Translations under genes and position numbers: made by a program
The notes under the pieces: model-generated
Databases searched by the model: none
What the model was told of the DNA's origin: nothing
What the model saw: the letters and a program-made list of their open reading frames with translations, nothing else
Assembly (NCBI RefSeq): GCF_030384665.1
Contig: NC_083677.1
Coordinates: forward strand, 620,001-684,000
DNA from: Lodderomyces elongisporus
Lineage: Eukaryota > Ascomycota > Pichiomycetes > Serinales > Debaryomycetaceae
Direction of reading: 5' to 3'
DNA length: 64,000 bases
Shown: in pieces, positions 1 to 10,491 of the stretch
How the letters are laid out: the number at the start of each line of letters is the position of its first letter
Numbering within the stretch: the stretch's first letter is position 1

Positions 1-1200
1 CTTGACACCTCCATTGATGATATCGAGGGCTTGAGATGTTCTAATCAAGTATTTTGTAATTCTATTTTTTGAGATAGCCTCAACCAATTTAGCATTGGCG
101 AATTTATCATAAGCTGCTCTCAAAATTGTCTTTTTAAAGAATTTTGGAATCTTGTTTTTAGGATCGTGCACGGCAAGGCATTGAAAGTATTCAAAGATTG
201 GGTTTTCGGGAGTCAAGATGGGTTCAAATGGGTCTTTCTCAATGAGGTATCCCAATTCAGAAACAATACCAATTGAAGTATGGTCAGGTGGAATACTCGA
301 GTGTCCACCTGGGGTGGTCAAGTCTACAAGGATGTCAATGTAACCTTTTTCACCGGTACCTGGGTTGGCAAACACAGTTTTAGTGATTGGGTCTTTGCTC
401 AAGCCTGCACCTTCATCAACCACGGCGTAAAATGAGTCTTTACCCCATTTGTTTTCCAAAACCTCGGCAATTCTTGATGCACCACGAAGACCCGAGGATT
501 CTTCATCAAAACCAAATGCAGCAACAATGGTTCTTTCTGGTTTGTATCCTTGGATGACAAGCAACTCCAAGGTCTCCAAGATTGCAATCAATACGTTTTT
601 ACAGTCGGCAGCACCACGGCCATAGATGAATTTACCATCATAGTGTCCTTCAAAAGGTGGAAATGTCCATTTGTCCAAGGTTTCGTTTTGTACTGGAACA
701 GTGTCTTGGTGAGCTGTCAACAATATTGGTTTCAACTTCTTTGCTGAGCCTTTCCAAGTGTAAATCAAGCCATAAGTGTTGACGGTTTCAACTTCAATCT
801 GTTCGTAAACCAAAGGAAAGGTCTTTTTCAAGTATTTGTGAAAGTTTTCAAACTTTTCCCACGTCTTTGGACTTTCATCGACATCAGGTTGATTGTCAAA
901 GATTTGAGTATCAATCTGAATAGCGCCCGACAATCTCTTGATTGATTTCTCTCTATACTCTTCATTGTTTAAGATGGTCAATACAGTGGAGTTGTCTTTG
1001 TAGAATGAGGCAGGTGCAATTGGTTTACCAACGGGACAAATGTTGGAGTCGTCTTTGGGGATAGTGGTGAAGAAGATCTTTGTGTATTCGAATAAATTGG
1101 TGGAAAAGAATACAATGAGAAAGATGATTAAGGAAGCAGCACCAACAGAGGTGTACTTTTTAGTTCTTGGCGAAGCATCGTCCAATGGGAGACCAATCAT
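1..1200 (-). CDS. CPS1: Carboxypeptidase S (vacuolar M20 metallopeptidase), C-terminal part outside the window
   Basis: The open frame runs from the ATG at 1200 to the left edge without a stop, giving 400 residues. Yeast Cps1 has about 576, so roughly the last third is missing. Residues about 18-38 form one hydrophobic segment, as in the type II membrane precursor that is sorted to the vacuole. The M20 di-zinc signatures are present: HQDTVPV with H164 and D166, GRGAADC with bridging D199, and DEESSG with catalytic E233 and metal ligand E234. The family removes C-terminal residues from peptides with a glycine or other small residue at the penultimate position and helps use peptides as nitrogen source. 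The next gene on the right is 3.4 kb away. Identification is firm from the motifs and N-terminal layout. The symbol is by family resemblance. Confidence 0.93.
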   Translation of the reverse strand, partial: MIGLPLDDASPRTKKYTSVGAASLIIFLIVFFSTNLFEYTKIFFTTIPKDDSNICPVGKPIAPASFYKDNSTVLTILNNEEYREKSIKRLSGAIQIDTQIFDNQPDVDESPKTWEKFENFHKYLKKTFPLVYEQIEVETVNTYGLIYTWKGSAKKLKPILLTAHQDTVPVQNETLDKWTFPPFEGHYDGKFIYGRGAADCKNVLIAILETLELLVIQGYKPERTIVAAFGFDEESSGLRGASRIAEVLENKWGKDSFYAVVDEGAGLSKDPITKTVFANPGTGEKGYIDILVDLTTPGGHSSIPPDHTSIGIVSELGYLIEKDPFEPILTPENPIFEYFQCLAVHDPKNKIPKFFKKTILRAAYDKFANAKLVEAISKNRITKYLIRTSQALDIINGGVK

Positions 1201-4200
1201 CTTGTATCAATTGGTGGTGGTGGCGGTAATCGTGGTGGTGAGAGAAGGAGGAAATTCCAGTGTTTTGATACGTACGAAAAAAAAAATTAATTGTTGAGGT
1301 ATTGGGCAATTGGATGTCCAATTGGTTATACTTATATATGGTCCGTGTATTGATAAGAAGTGATAGAAAGAATTGGGGGAGAAGGTGAGGAGGAGGAGGA
1401 TGGGGGGGGGGGGGGGTTAAGAAACAAAGTGGAGAGCCAGCAAAAAAAAAAAAGGGGACTAAAGGAAGGTAGACAGAGAGATAAATAGATAGATAGACAA
1501 TGTGTGTGTAAGTTAGTGTAAGTGTGTCTAAGTGTGAGTTAACAAAAAAATCTCTTTAAGTGTGAATTCATTTATTGTGGGATTGCGCAATTTCGTTTCT
1601 ATTTCTGTAAGAATTGCGGCGCTATATCATTACCAAATATAGTAATGAAATTCCGTTTTCTTTCTCTTTCCTGTACTTGTAAATTGTAGCTAAAGTTATA
1701 GTTACAGTTATTGTGATGATATTTATACTAGTGGTTGAAGTTCCTTCTTGTCATTAGTATCTTCGTTATCTGTATAGCAAATTCCGCTTATAAAATCGAA
1801 AAATGTTTAAATATTTAAAATATATTGTTTAGGATAGGTGATTATAATTTTTGGAGCCTCTTGGGTGGATGGCTTTCAGTGGATTAACTGTTGCTATTTA
1901 TATGTATATATTCGTTTTCGGCATCAATATGTATTTCCAATTTCTTAGATATTAAAGTGTAGTTATTTCAAACCTCACCTTTCTTTTCCTGCCTTCCATT
2001 GAAATGAAAAGAAAAGAAAGAAAAAAAGAGAACAGGAATTAATAATAATGTATCAAGGTCAAAGTTTTGAGGAACAAAACGTTACTTGGTTGGTTATTTT
2101 GAAAAACTTTGGGAGACTTTGAAACCAAAAAAATGATAAAAACAAACAAACTTTAAAAAAACAAAGTTGATGCGACACACACACACATATGGTATTACAT
2201 ATGTGATGATGTGTATACAGGTGAGTACAACATAATATAGTTGAAGAGAAATTTTTTAAGGGATGGAGAAGGAAAGGGTTTAGAAAAGAAATGAAAAAAA
2301 AGGGTGGGGATGTTTGAGATTATAATTATGTATTATAAAACGTGTGAATCTTGGCACGTGTCTTGCAGCAAGGGTCAAGTCAGAAGCTGTGACATTTTGA
2401 ATGGTTTTGTTTTATGTCTATGCCTGAATAATTATTAAAATTTTTATGTGTCTCCCTTCCTTTGTCTTTGATTGTTGATTGAAGATGTTGAACTAGCAAG
2501 CAGTAGCAAGCATCAGCAAGCGTAAGCAATATAGTGGCATTACTCAATCCAAAAGCAGTATGATACAGATGACAATGTGGCTTCAATGCCCTTTTTCTTT
2601 TTCTCTATAAAATAAAGTTTCCTTAACGAAATTTGTCTCTCTAGTGATAATCAACAAAGAGTAAAGAATACTACGCGTGGTCTTGTGACAGGAAATACTA
2701 GTCACTGGCCATAGTATTAACCCTATATCCGTCTCTTTGTGTGAATGTGTGATATAGAAAGCAGGCAAGAAAGGAAAGAAAAGAACAGAATAGAAAAGAA
2801 AAGAAAAAAAAAAAGGAAAATGTAAAACAGAACAAGATAAAACAAAACAAGGGCTTCGTCAACCAAATTTTTTTTTTTTTGAGTGCTACTTTAAAGAGTT
2901 ACTAAGTACAAGGAACTAGTATCGTCAAGGAATGTTGTTTCAAAGCCAAAAAAAGAAAAGCACAACAATAACCACCACAACAACAAGACTCAAGAGGCAA
3001 AGGATGAAGATTTAAAATATATCTATAATTAAAAAACAAAACAAAACATAACAAAACTCAATCAACTTTAAAATAGGAGGAATCGTCACACCTTTATATA
3101 TATATATTTGTACATATGAAACTTGCCCTGTCCCTTACCCCACCGCCAATGTGGATGTAAATGTAAATGTATATTTACTTACGTATAGTTCTGTCAATCT
3201 CGTTGGTCAATTCCGTAAATTGTGAAGTACCAATCGAACACTTCCTTTCCATTTTACCTCCTTCCTTGCTTCTCCTCGAGCCCCAAAGTGAATAAAGAGA
3301 AAAATTAGTATATAAAAGACATAGTAGACAACAGTATACGATGGAGTTGGTTCTGCATCATTCCACCATCTGTTTCCCTTTCCTCATTCTCGACGCGCTC
3401 AGTTGGAAATCTTTTTTTTTTTTCAAAAAGGGAGAGAACATTTGTGAAAAGTAAACATAAATAATGACACAAAACGCAAGAAAAAAAAACAGCAACAGCA
3501 ACAGCAACAAAAACTAAAAACTAAAAACGACGAGAAGACACGAAACTGATTTTTCTTTTCCGACTCGCCTCGCCTTAACTTCTCTCCTCTGCCTCTGTCC
3601 CTCTGTCCCTCTGCCTCTCTCCCTTCGCCCCCCCTTCCCACCACTTTAAGCGACGCGAGAATCCCCAAAAAATAAATAAAAAAATAAAAAAAAAAAAAAA
3701 AAAGTGTTTCATCTCGAGGCACCTAATAACCAAAACATTTCAAAGTTTAAATTATAGACGCCACAAACAAGCAATAAGGAGTAGAAATATATAACATCAT
3801 AAACAATTCTATTCTATTCAATTCTTCTTCTTTTTTTTTTTAATTTAGTTTAAATTATTTACCACAACATGCAAATGTCAAACATTTAACAGCAGTGGCA
3901 GCAACAGTAACAGCACTAGCAGCAATAGGAACAGCATCTTCATCAAACACAATAGGTAACATTAGAAAAAAGTACAAAGAATGAAAGGATGTAGCAAACA
4001 CTAAATGCACCTTAAATGTTACCACCTCCCATAACTTTAAATTCCTTTTATTTTTTTAAAGAACAAGAAGGAATACACCACAATCATGATCTCAAACACA
4101 GTAGTATAGAAAACTAAGCATAGCATAGCTTGGTAAAACATAATACAAAGTCTAAAAGATCTAAGCCCTTTCAAAAAAACAAACAAACAAACAAACAAAA

Positions 4201-4603
4201 CAAAACAAAACAGAATAAAAAGACAAACAAAACAGACGGTGTTTCAAGAAACGACACTTGTCCCTGCTAAAGTCTTCATCCCCTTGTTTCTATATAACTT
4301 TGCTTCTTTGCCAAAATACCCATTTCTTTTCTTCAAAGAAAAAAAGAGAAAATTCTGATTTTATTTGCAAACCCCAAGTTCAAGTCCAACCAACCTCGCT
4401 TTCTTCTTTTTCTAAAAAACCGTATTCCTAATCGCTTCACCAACTACTTACATTCCTTTGAAAAAACCCCCGGAAGCAAAAGATTAAGAACATCAATTTA
4501 GATCAAGAACCTAAGAAACAAAACTATACAGAGTCTACAACAAACCTAACTAATTGGAAAATAAAATAACCATAACGAAAATCACATTTTCACATAAAGA
4601 GCA
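1201..4603. other. 3.4-kb gene-free region
   Basis: No convincing gene was found. The open frames here are short and lie over A/T-rich or purine-rich simple sequence. It holds a 15-G run at 1402-1416, GATA microsatellite (about 1482-1500), many A-rich runs, an ACGCGT at 2673-2678 and a CACGTG near 2356. No tRNA B-box was seen. It is the upstream region of both divergent flanking genes. Such long spacers in CTG-clade yeasts often precede heavily regulated genes (established observation). The role here is inference. Confidence 0.6.
1402..1416 (+). repeat. Poly-G run (15 G)
   Basis: Uninterrupted run of 15 G in an AT-rich spacer, about 200 bp upstream of the CPS1 ATG. One of five poly-G/poly-C runs of 13 or more in the window, all intergenic. 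Confidence 0.95.
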
Positions 4604-5614
4604 ATGAAATTCCCTTCCTTAGTCTTATTAGCAATTGCTACTTCAGCTGTCCAAGCTGCACCATTCAATTTCGTCAAGAGATATACAAACACCACCACTA
4701 CCACCACTCCTTCCTCGTCCTCCTCCTCATCCATATTGGAAGGTTCTTTATACCTCACCGAATTGCCAACCAGCTCAGGATCCGCTGCATCATCTTCGTC
4801 ATCAGAGACTGAAGACGAGTGGATCACTTCAACAATTGTTGAGTACGTTACTGTCACTTTCGACTCTACCACCCAAACTTCAGCAACAAACACCTTGACT
4901 ACATCTTATGCAGCTCCTCACCTCATCAACTCAAAGCTCAGAAGACATCACCTCAACTATTGTTGAATACGTCACCATCACCCAAGGCAGCTCAGTCATC
5001 ACTTCTGCCACAAACACATACACAACTACCACCCAAGCTGCTCTCACCTCAGCCTCAGCCTCAGCCTCCGATGCTACTAGCGACGAGGACGTAAAGGAAG
5101 AAGAAGAGGACTTTGACGACGAACTCACTACTTCAACCATCACTTCAATTGTTACTATAACTAATGCCGATGGTGGAGTTGTCGTAGCACCGAAGAATCA
5201 ACTACTGTCGAACCTACTTCTGAAGCTACTTCTCAAGCTGCTGGTGCAACTGCTACCGTTGCAGCCGAGTCAGTAGCTGCATCCACTGCAGATGCATGTG
5301 TTCCATCAACTGAAACAGTTACTGTTACCGTTACTGCATCTGGTTCTGCATCAACCGATGTCTCCACCACCGAAGTCGTCTCAACATCCTTGTACACCAC
5401 ATCCTATCCACTTCAAGCTGTGTTCACCAATAACGACACAACCACTACAATCACTTCATACGTTGACGTTACTCAAACTCAATTCTACACTTTGACTTCT
5501 TCGTTGAGCCAAGACGCAGTCTCTTCTTCCGCTTATACTTCAGCCTCTGTTGCACCAACCTATAACAACACTGGCTACGCAAACACCACAGTTCCATTGA
5601 GCACTGCATGGTAA
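4604..5614 (+). CDS. Secreted Ser/Thr-rich cell-wall-type protein, interrupted by two compensating frameshifts
   Basis: The ATG at 4604 opens a signal peptide (residues 1-18, cut likely after VQA) followed by a Kex2-type KR at 25-26 and a Thr/Ser tract. The frame shifts +1 at about 4900-4925 and back by -1 at about 5189-5192. With both corrected, the gene reads to the stop at 5612-5614 as about 336 residues rich in S, T and V. A module beginning TSTIVEYVT appears before and after the first shift, and a variant TSTITSIVT lies near 5130, so the same protein is being read on both sides. The C-terminus ends STAW without a hydrophobic tail, so no GPI signal is seen. There is one Cys in the third part (ADACVPSTE). 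No splice signals explain the shifts. Sequencing error, allele-specific damage and a young pseudogene remain possible. The protein family is not recognised beyond yeast wall/secreted type. Confidence 0.72.
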
Positions 5615-6516
5615 AACTATAGATACCCCACACTGGTAATCGCCGGAACCAAAACACGATGCTTATTCTATACTAGACGATAAACATCCAATGTTATTTT
5701 TGGTTTTGTTTTTTTTTTTCTTTTTTGGTTTTCCCATGTTTATTTGGGCTTTTATCATGATTGTTATTATTGTTATTACTGAGATTTTTAGATTCTTAGA
5801 TTTTTAGATTTCTAGATTCCAAACTTTAGACTCTATTTTCAGTTTTTTCTACTCTGAATTTTGCTTTATTTTCCAAACAACGTAAACGTCTTAAACCGTC
5901 TTTGAAATATACGTAAATATATACTGAAACCTTATAAGTTCATTTGCTATATTCTTACAAACAATCCTCTAGCTCTACATTTTGATAGATTCATACACGG
6001 TTTCTTTACTTTTTTCGCCACCTTTAATCAAACAAACCAAACTGGAAACAAAAACAAAAACAAAAACAAAGAATTTAAATAAAATCGCGTACCACCACCG
6101 CGTCTTTTCTTTGGTAGCACAAAATAAGTCTTTGTCCCATTCCCCCCCCCCCCCCCCCCCCCCCCCCCCACCACCACCGTCAAACAGACCAAAAAGATAA
6201 AACAAAATAAAAATAAAAAAAACTAAAAAAAGGAAAACGATAAATGGAAAATTTAAAAGTTTTGAAAATAGAAAAAGAAGTAACTACCACGTACACTTTA
6301 GTTTAGATTAGACTTACACTTATACTTACACTTACACTTACACACACACAGTTTGGCAGCAAAAATTTGGAGATCACCATCAATATTGTTCAATCATCAT
6401 CCCATTGTAAACACACACCCTTTCATTACAATATACATCAACGACTCACTTTTTTTTATTATTAAATTCATTTTCTTCTTCATTCTCAATTTTATTTCAT
6501 TTTCTTGTCCTTCAAC
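5615..6516. other. Intergenic region with 28-C run
   Basis: No gene is seen. It contains T-rich 3' sequence of the wall-protein gene, a (AAAAC)n-like stretch near 6050, 28 consecutive C at 6142-6169 followed by CCA repeats, and a CTTACA repeat (about 6310-6345) close to the likely start of the next transcript. The two frames over the C run encode only polyproline or polyglycine. Confidence 0.7.
6142..6169 (+). repeat. Poly-C run (28 C)
   Basis: 28 consecutive C, the longest G/C homopolymer in the window, about 350 bp upstream of the coiled-coil gene ATG at 6517. The complementary strand could form G-quadruplex-like structures. Confidence 0.95.
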
Positions 6517-9500
6517 ATGTCATCGCCAACGAGACGGCAACCGCAAAGTGATGGATTATACTCGCATGTACAGTTTACAAATCAATATTCACCACTGACA
6601 ACATCAACAAAACATACAAAAGAAACAAAGATTACTGGTAAACCAATTACACCACGTGAGAATACTTCCCACAACAGCAACAGCAACATGAGGAAGAACA
6701 ATACTGAAAATGTCATTAAACCACACGATCCACCTTTATCTACCACACGTAAGTCGATATTGAACATGAGTTCCATTACTCGCTCAACAAGCCGACGATT
6801 TGCAAGGAATGGTCGCACTAGTATTGGCTTACCACGGTCATCCCCTTCCAAATTGGAACGCAGTAGGCGATACATGGAGATCTCACCAAAACGAAGAAGA
6901 ACCCTGGGTTTCAACAAGGAATCGGTTCTTGAACAGTTTACAGAGTCTGACAGATTGATAAATAGCGTAAATGGCACGAGACGTGTGATGCATTTGGACC
7001 AATCTAGTGTTTCTGAAGTTGAGGATTTGAGCTCACCAATCCGAAATAGGAAAATGAGAGTGGATGCATCTGTCGGATTAAACGAGAAGCAGAATAATGA
7101 TAATAGTAATAATAATAATAATAATAATAGTGCTGGTGGTGGTGGTGTAGTTGGCATTGGTTTGACTAGGATACCAAGTTTGAGAAAAGAGGAAGAAGAA
7201 CAAGAAGAACAAAAAGAGCAACATAAGGAAGGAAAACAAGGAGAGGAGAACCTAACAAGAAGTACATCTCAGAATGTTATACGAAGTCAGTTTGAACTAT
7301 CACCAGCTGAGCTTAGTGAAGGTGCTAAACGCGCAAGGACCTACCCAAACCGCGATAATCAAAGAGCACATACATCAGGTCAATCCACACACCTTTCAGA
7401 AGGAGATGTTAATGTTGAGGATGGCGATATTGAGAATGACGGCGATAGTAGTGATTTTGAAATTCTCGATGATAATTTATACCTGAAGGATCCAAGTCAA
7501 ACATTGAATCACACCCAATTAACCAAGATCATTAGAGACCTGCGTAATTCAGGAGACAAAGATTTAACGCCAAATCGGCCTACTGAACCTGATGCCCATA
7601 GTCCGCAATCTCACTCGCATTCAAGAATATTGTCACAATCACCAGATATCGCGAACTCAGTACTGGCACAAGATACGAGTCCCTTGAAAAGCCATCCAAC
7701 TCATGGTCATCAAACACATGACACTACAGCGTCTATAACATCAACAGCAGCAGCATCCCGAAAACGTCAATATGACAATGGTGATGGTGATGATGATGAT
7801 GTGGATGATGATGTTGATGGTGATGATGATGATGTGGATGATGATGTTGATGGTGATGATGATGTTGATGGTGATGATGATGTTGATGATGATGATGATG
7901 ATGTGGATGATGATGTTGATGGTGATGATGATGATGTGGATGATGATGGTGACCATAACAACAATTATAATGGGAATACCCGCGGGGATGGAGATGAAAA
8001 AGAGCAGGAAAGTGCTCGATACTTGAACTCCCCCAATTCTAGAGCAGTGTTTTCCACAAACTACGTTAAGAAATTACAAGACTCACATAAAGCAAGATAC
8101 GCTACGATTGTCGATAAGTTGGCATTGAAGGAGATGGATTATTTAAAAACACTTCAAACCAATAATGAATTACAAGCAAAACTCTTGATACTAGAACAAG
8201 AGGCAAGGGAGTTTGATGAAACTCAATTCAATGTTCAAGAGTCCAATGAGCAGATGAAGATTCAACTTCGAGATGCAAACGAGAGAATTAAGGAATTGAA
8301 CGAGTCCTTGGATGGTATTCAGAATAAAGCTGCTCTTTTGCAACAACAATTGGAGGATGAAAGAGAGTATACTCTGCAAATGACGCATACCATGGCACGA
8401 TATGAAGAGGACTATAAAATTGCTACAAAAGAAAAAGACAACATTGAGCAAGAGTTGGTTACTTTAAGGAACAAGGATATAGAACGCAATTTGGAAATGG
8501 ACCGACTCATTGATGAACGAGAAAGATTAACAAAAGAGGTTTCAAAAGTACAAGAAGAACTCGAATCATTGAGAATCGCCTACAAAAAAGTAGAAGCAAA
8601 CGCAGAAGCAAGGGTAGATGAACATCAACAGAAACTCAAGTCTTTGCAAGAACATTGCTCAGAATATGAAGAGAAACTCAAAGAACGCGACTTGGCTGTG
8701 TTTGAACTTCGTCAAAAGGAAAAGGATTTGAGTCTGAAGTTGAATGACCAAAAGGAATTGGTATCTAAGCTAGAAAGTAATATTGAAGACATCAAAAAGA
8801 CACACGCCCAAGACTTGACCGAATTGAACAATCAGCACGAGACAAGAGTTCAATCGCTAGAATTAAACATAGCAAAGTTTTGCGACAAAGAAAAGCAATA
8901 TGCAAATGATATACATGACTTGCAACTGAAGTTAAAATCAGCAGAGCAAAATATTCAAAGTTTCACCAACCAAAAATTGCAATGGGAAAAAGTTGCCGAG
9001 CAAAACAAGGAATTGGAAGCTCTTAATAGTAAGCTCGAGAAGCAAATCAAAGAAAGTTCAACAAACAATTCAATCAGTCTTGAAGAGAAGGAAAAAATAA
9101 TTAAAAAACTTACTCAAGACCGTGATAATCTAAATGATGTAAATTTGAAGCATCAAAATGAGATTCAAAAACTTGAAAAAGAGATTGAAGACAAAATCAA
9201 GACAAATGATTCATTGACCAAGAGTAAAGAGATTCTTACAGCAGATGTGTCACATTTGCAACAGCAAATTTCGGACCACATTAAAAGTGAAGAGGCAAAG
9301 GATCTGGAATTGCAGAATACTTTGAAAGACAAGAGGGTTTATGAGGTTAAACTTGAAGAGTTGTTGTCAACATTTGAGAAATACAAGAGTCGAATGGATG
9401 CCGAAGAAGAAGAACTTTCCCGAGCTAGAGCTGAGATTGAAGCACACGAGGCGAAACGCAATGAGATACTTGAAGCATCTTCAAAACTTCGTTCCGAGAG

Positions 9501-9852
9501 GCAAGAGCTCTCAAAGAAAATCGACAATTTAACCGAGGTGAACTATGACTTGCAACGAGAACTCGAGCAAGTGAAAACACTGTACGAAGACAAGATTGCC
9601 AATTTGTACAAATCACTATATGACGAGTACCTGCAAAAGCATAAACGGAAACTTCAAGATTATGAAGAATATTATGAGAGCAAATTGGCTACAAAGGAAA
9701 AAGAGTTGAGAACTTTAACTAGGGATTTTGAGTTTGCCAAGATGCAAAATGATAAATTGAGACTGGATAATAACAAGTTGATTGCTGAGAAGTGCGCCTC
9801 ACCTGAAAAGCCTGCTGCATCGAATTATGGATCGAGGTATAGTAGAGTTTAG
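6517..9852 (+). CDS. Large coiled-coil protein, possibly Slk19-like kinetochore/spindle protein
   Basis: 1,111 residues. The first ATG is at 6517. An in-frame TTG 12 bases upstream is not a likely start in yeast. Residues 1 to about 420 are disordered, basic and rich in S/T-P and R (RRT, RSTSRRF, SPKRRR clusters), suggesting phosphorylation and perhaps nuclear targeting. Residues about 420-479 are an almost pure Asp/Val repeat. Residues about 508 to 1090 are a near-continuous heptad coiled coil. The region near residues 1020-1060 (NLYKSLYDEYLQKHKRKL) reminds me of the conserved tail of Slk19, but this is memory-level resemblance only. Other long coiled-coil proteins of spindle pole or transport type are alternatives. 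The gene converges with BGL2, 639 bp away. Confidence 0.85.
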   Translation: MSSPTRRQPQSDGLYSHVQFTNQYSPLTTSTKHTKETKITGKPITPRENTSHNSNSNMRKNNTENVIKPHDPPLSTTRKSILNMSSITRSTSRRFARNGRTSIGLPRSSPSKLERSRRYMEISPKRRRTLGFNKESVLEQFTESDRLINSVNGTRRVMHLDQSSVSEVEDLSSPIRNRKMRVDASVGLNEKQNNDNSNNNNNNNSAGGGGVVGIGLTRIPSLRKEEEEQEEQKEQHKEGKQGEENLTRSTSQNVIRSQFELSPAELSEGAKRARTYPNRDNQRAHTSGQSTHLSEGDVNVEDGDIENDGDSSDFEILDDNLYLKDPSQTLNHTQLTKIIRDLRNSGDKDLTPNRPTEPDAHSPQSHSHSRILSQSPDIANSVLAQDTSPLKSHPTHGHQTHDTTASITSTAAASRKRQYDNGDGDDDDVDDDVDGDDDDVDDDVDGDDDVDGDDDVDDDDDDVDDDVDGDDDDVDDDGDHNNNYNGNTRGDGDEKEQESARYLNSPNSRAVFSTNYVKKLQDSHKARYATIVDKLALKEMDYLKTLQTNNELQAKLLILEQEAREFDETQFNVQESNEQMKIQLRDANERIKELNESLDGIQNKAALLQQQLEDEREYTLQMTHTMARYEEDYKIATKEKDNIEQELVTLRNKDIERNLEMDRLIDERERLTKEVSKVQEELESLRIAYKKVEANAEARVDEHQQKLKSLQEHCSEYEEKLKERDLAVFELRQKEKDLSLKLNDQKELVSKLESNIEDIKKTHAQDLTELNNQHETRVQSLELNIAKFCDKEKQYANDIHDLQLKLKSAEQNIQSFTNQKLQWEKVAEQNKELEALNSKLEKQIKESSTNNSISLEEKEKIIKKLTQDRDNLNDVNLKHQNEIQKLEKEIEDKIKTNDSLTKSKEILTADVSHLQQQISDHIKSEEAKDLELQNTLKDKRVYEVKLEELLSTFEKYKSRMDAEEEELSRARAEIEAHEAKRNEILEASSKLRSERQELSKKIDNLTEVNYDLQRELEQVKTLYEDKIANLYKSLYDEYLQKHKRKLQDYEEYYESKLATKEKELRTLTRDFEFAKMQNDKLRLDNNKLIAEKCASPEKPAASNYGSRYSRV
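7779..7953 (+). repeat. In-frame GAT/GTT/GTG minisatellite coding for Asp/Val
   Basis: Units of the form (GAT)3-4-GTG/GTT-(GAT)3-GTT-GAT-GGT recur several times, giving DDDVDDDVDG-type protein repeats at residues about 420-479 of the coiled-coil gene. All units keep the reading frame, so length changes would be tolerated. Confidence 0.9.
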
Positions 9853-10491
9853 CTAGGAATACAGAAACGCTATGGTAATAAGCAAAAAAAAAAGAAAAGG
9901 CAAACTAATATTGATCTTGAACAAAAATAGATTTTACTAAAATCATGTACCTGCACTGAGTGACCATATGCTTTGAATCACCACCACACTCATTAATCAA
10001 GAAGCTACTCAAATACAAGAGATTAACGAAAAGAAAAAATAAAGATACAAATAGTCTCTTTAAAATGAAAACGAAAATGCAAAATGTTTTTATTATATAC
10101 ATATATACATACATACATACATATATATATATATAGATATGTTTACCTAACTTAATTTCATTCTATTAAAATGAACAAAAAGAAAAAAGTAAAAAAAACA
10201 AACAAACAAATATATACATATGTGTGTATATATATATACGGAATCATGTACGAAGGAAAAGCAAATAGGTTAATAAGCAAACAAACAGATGAACGAGGTA
10301 TCATGGTGTAAACTCCACCAATTGGAAGAATAAAAAATATATATGAAAAAAAAACAATAACAAATCCATGATATTCAAACAGAATATGCTTTTCTTTTTC
10401 TTTTTCTTTTTCTGGTTCTTTTTCTTTTATTTTATTTTCTTTTAACTTTTATGTTGTAGATTTAGTTAAAATTTTTAAATGCAGTGAGTCT
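9853..10491. other. Convergent intergenic region
   Basis: 3' ends of two convergent genes. It holds CATA/TA microsatellites at about 10095-10140 and 10210-10240, and a TTTTTC repeat at about 10390-10430. Short frames here show no coding character. Confidence 0.7.

Noticed and set aside
4604..4966. Stand-alone 120-residue secreted protein
   Set aside because: The same repeat module continues in the next frame, so this is the front part of a frameshifted gene.
4900..5200. Intron or programmed frameshift as explanation for the wall-protein gene
   Set aside because: No GTATGT/TACTAAC pair and no known slippery site at either junction.
5982..6205. Polyproline/polyglycine frames over the C run
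   Set aside because: Pure homopolymer translation.
6505..6516. Upstream TTG start of the coiled-coil gene
   Set aside because: Yeast initiates at ATG; the first ATG follows four codons later. The same applied to the TTG/GTG starts at BEM3, SEC15, LIP5, DAL3 and the methyltransferase gene.
7741..7964. Minus-strand Ile/Ser-rich frames
   Set aside because: They are the complement of the GAT minisatellite in the coiled-coil gene.
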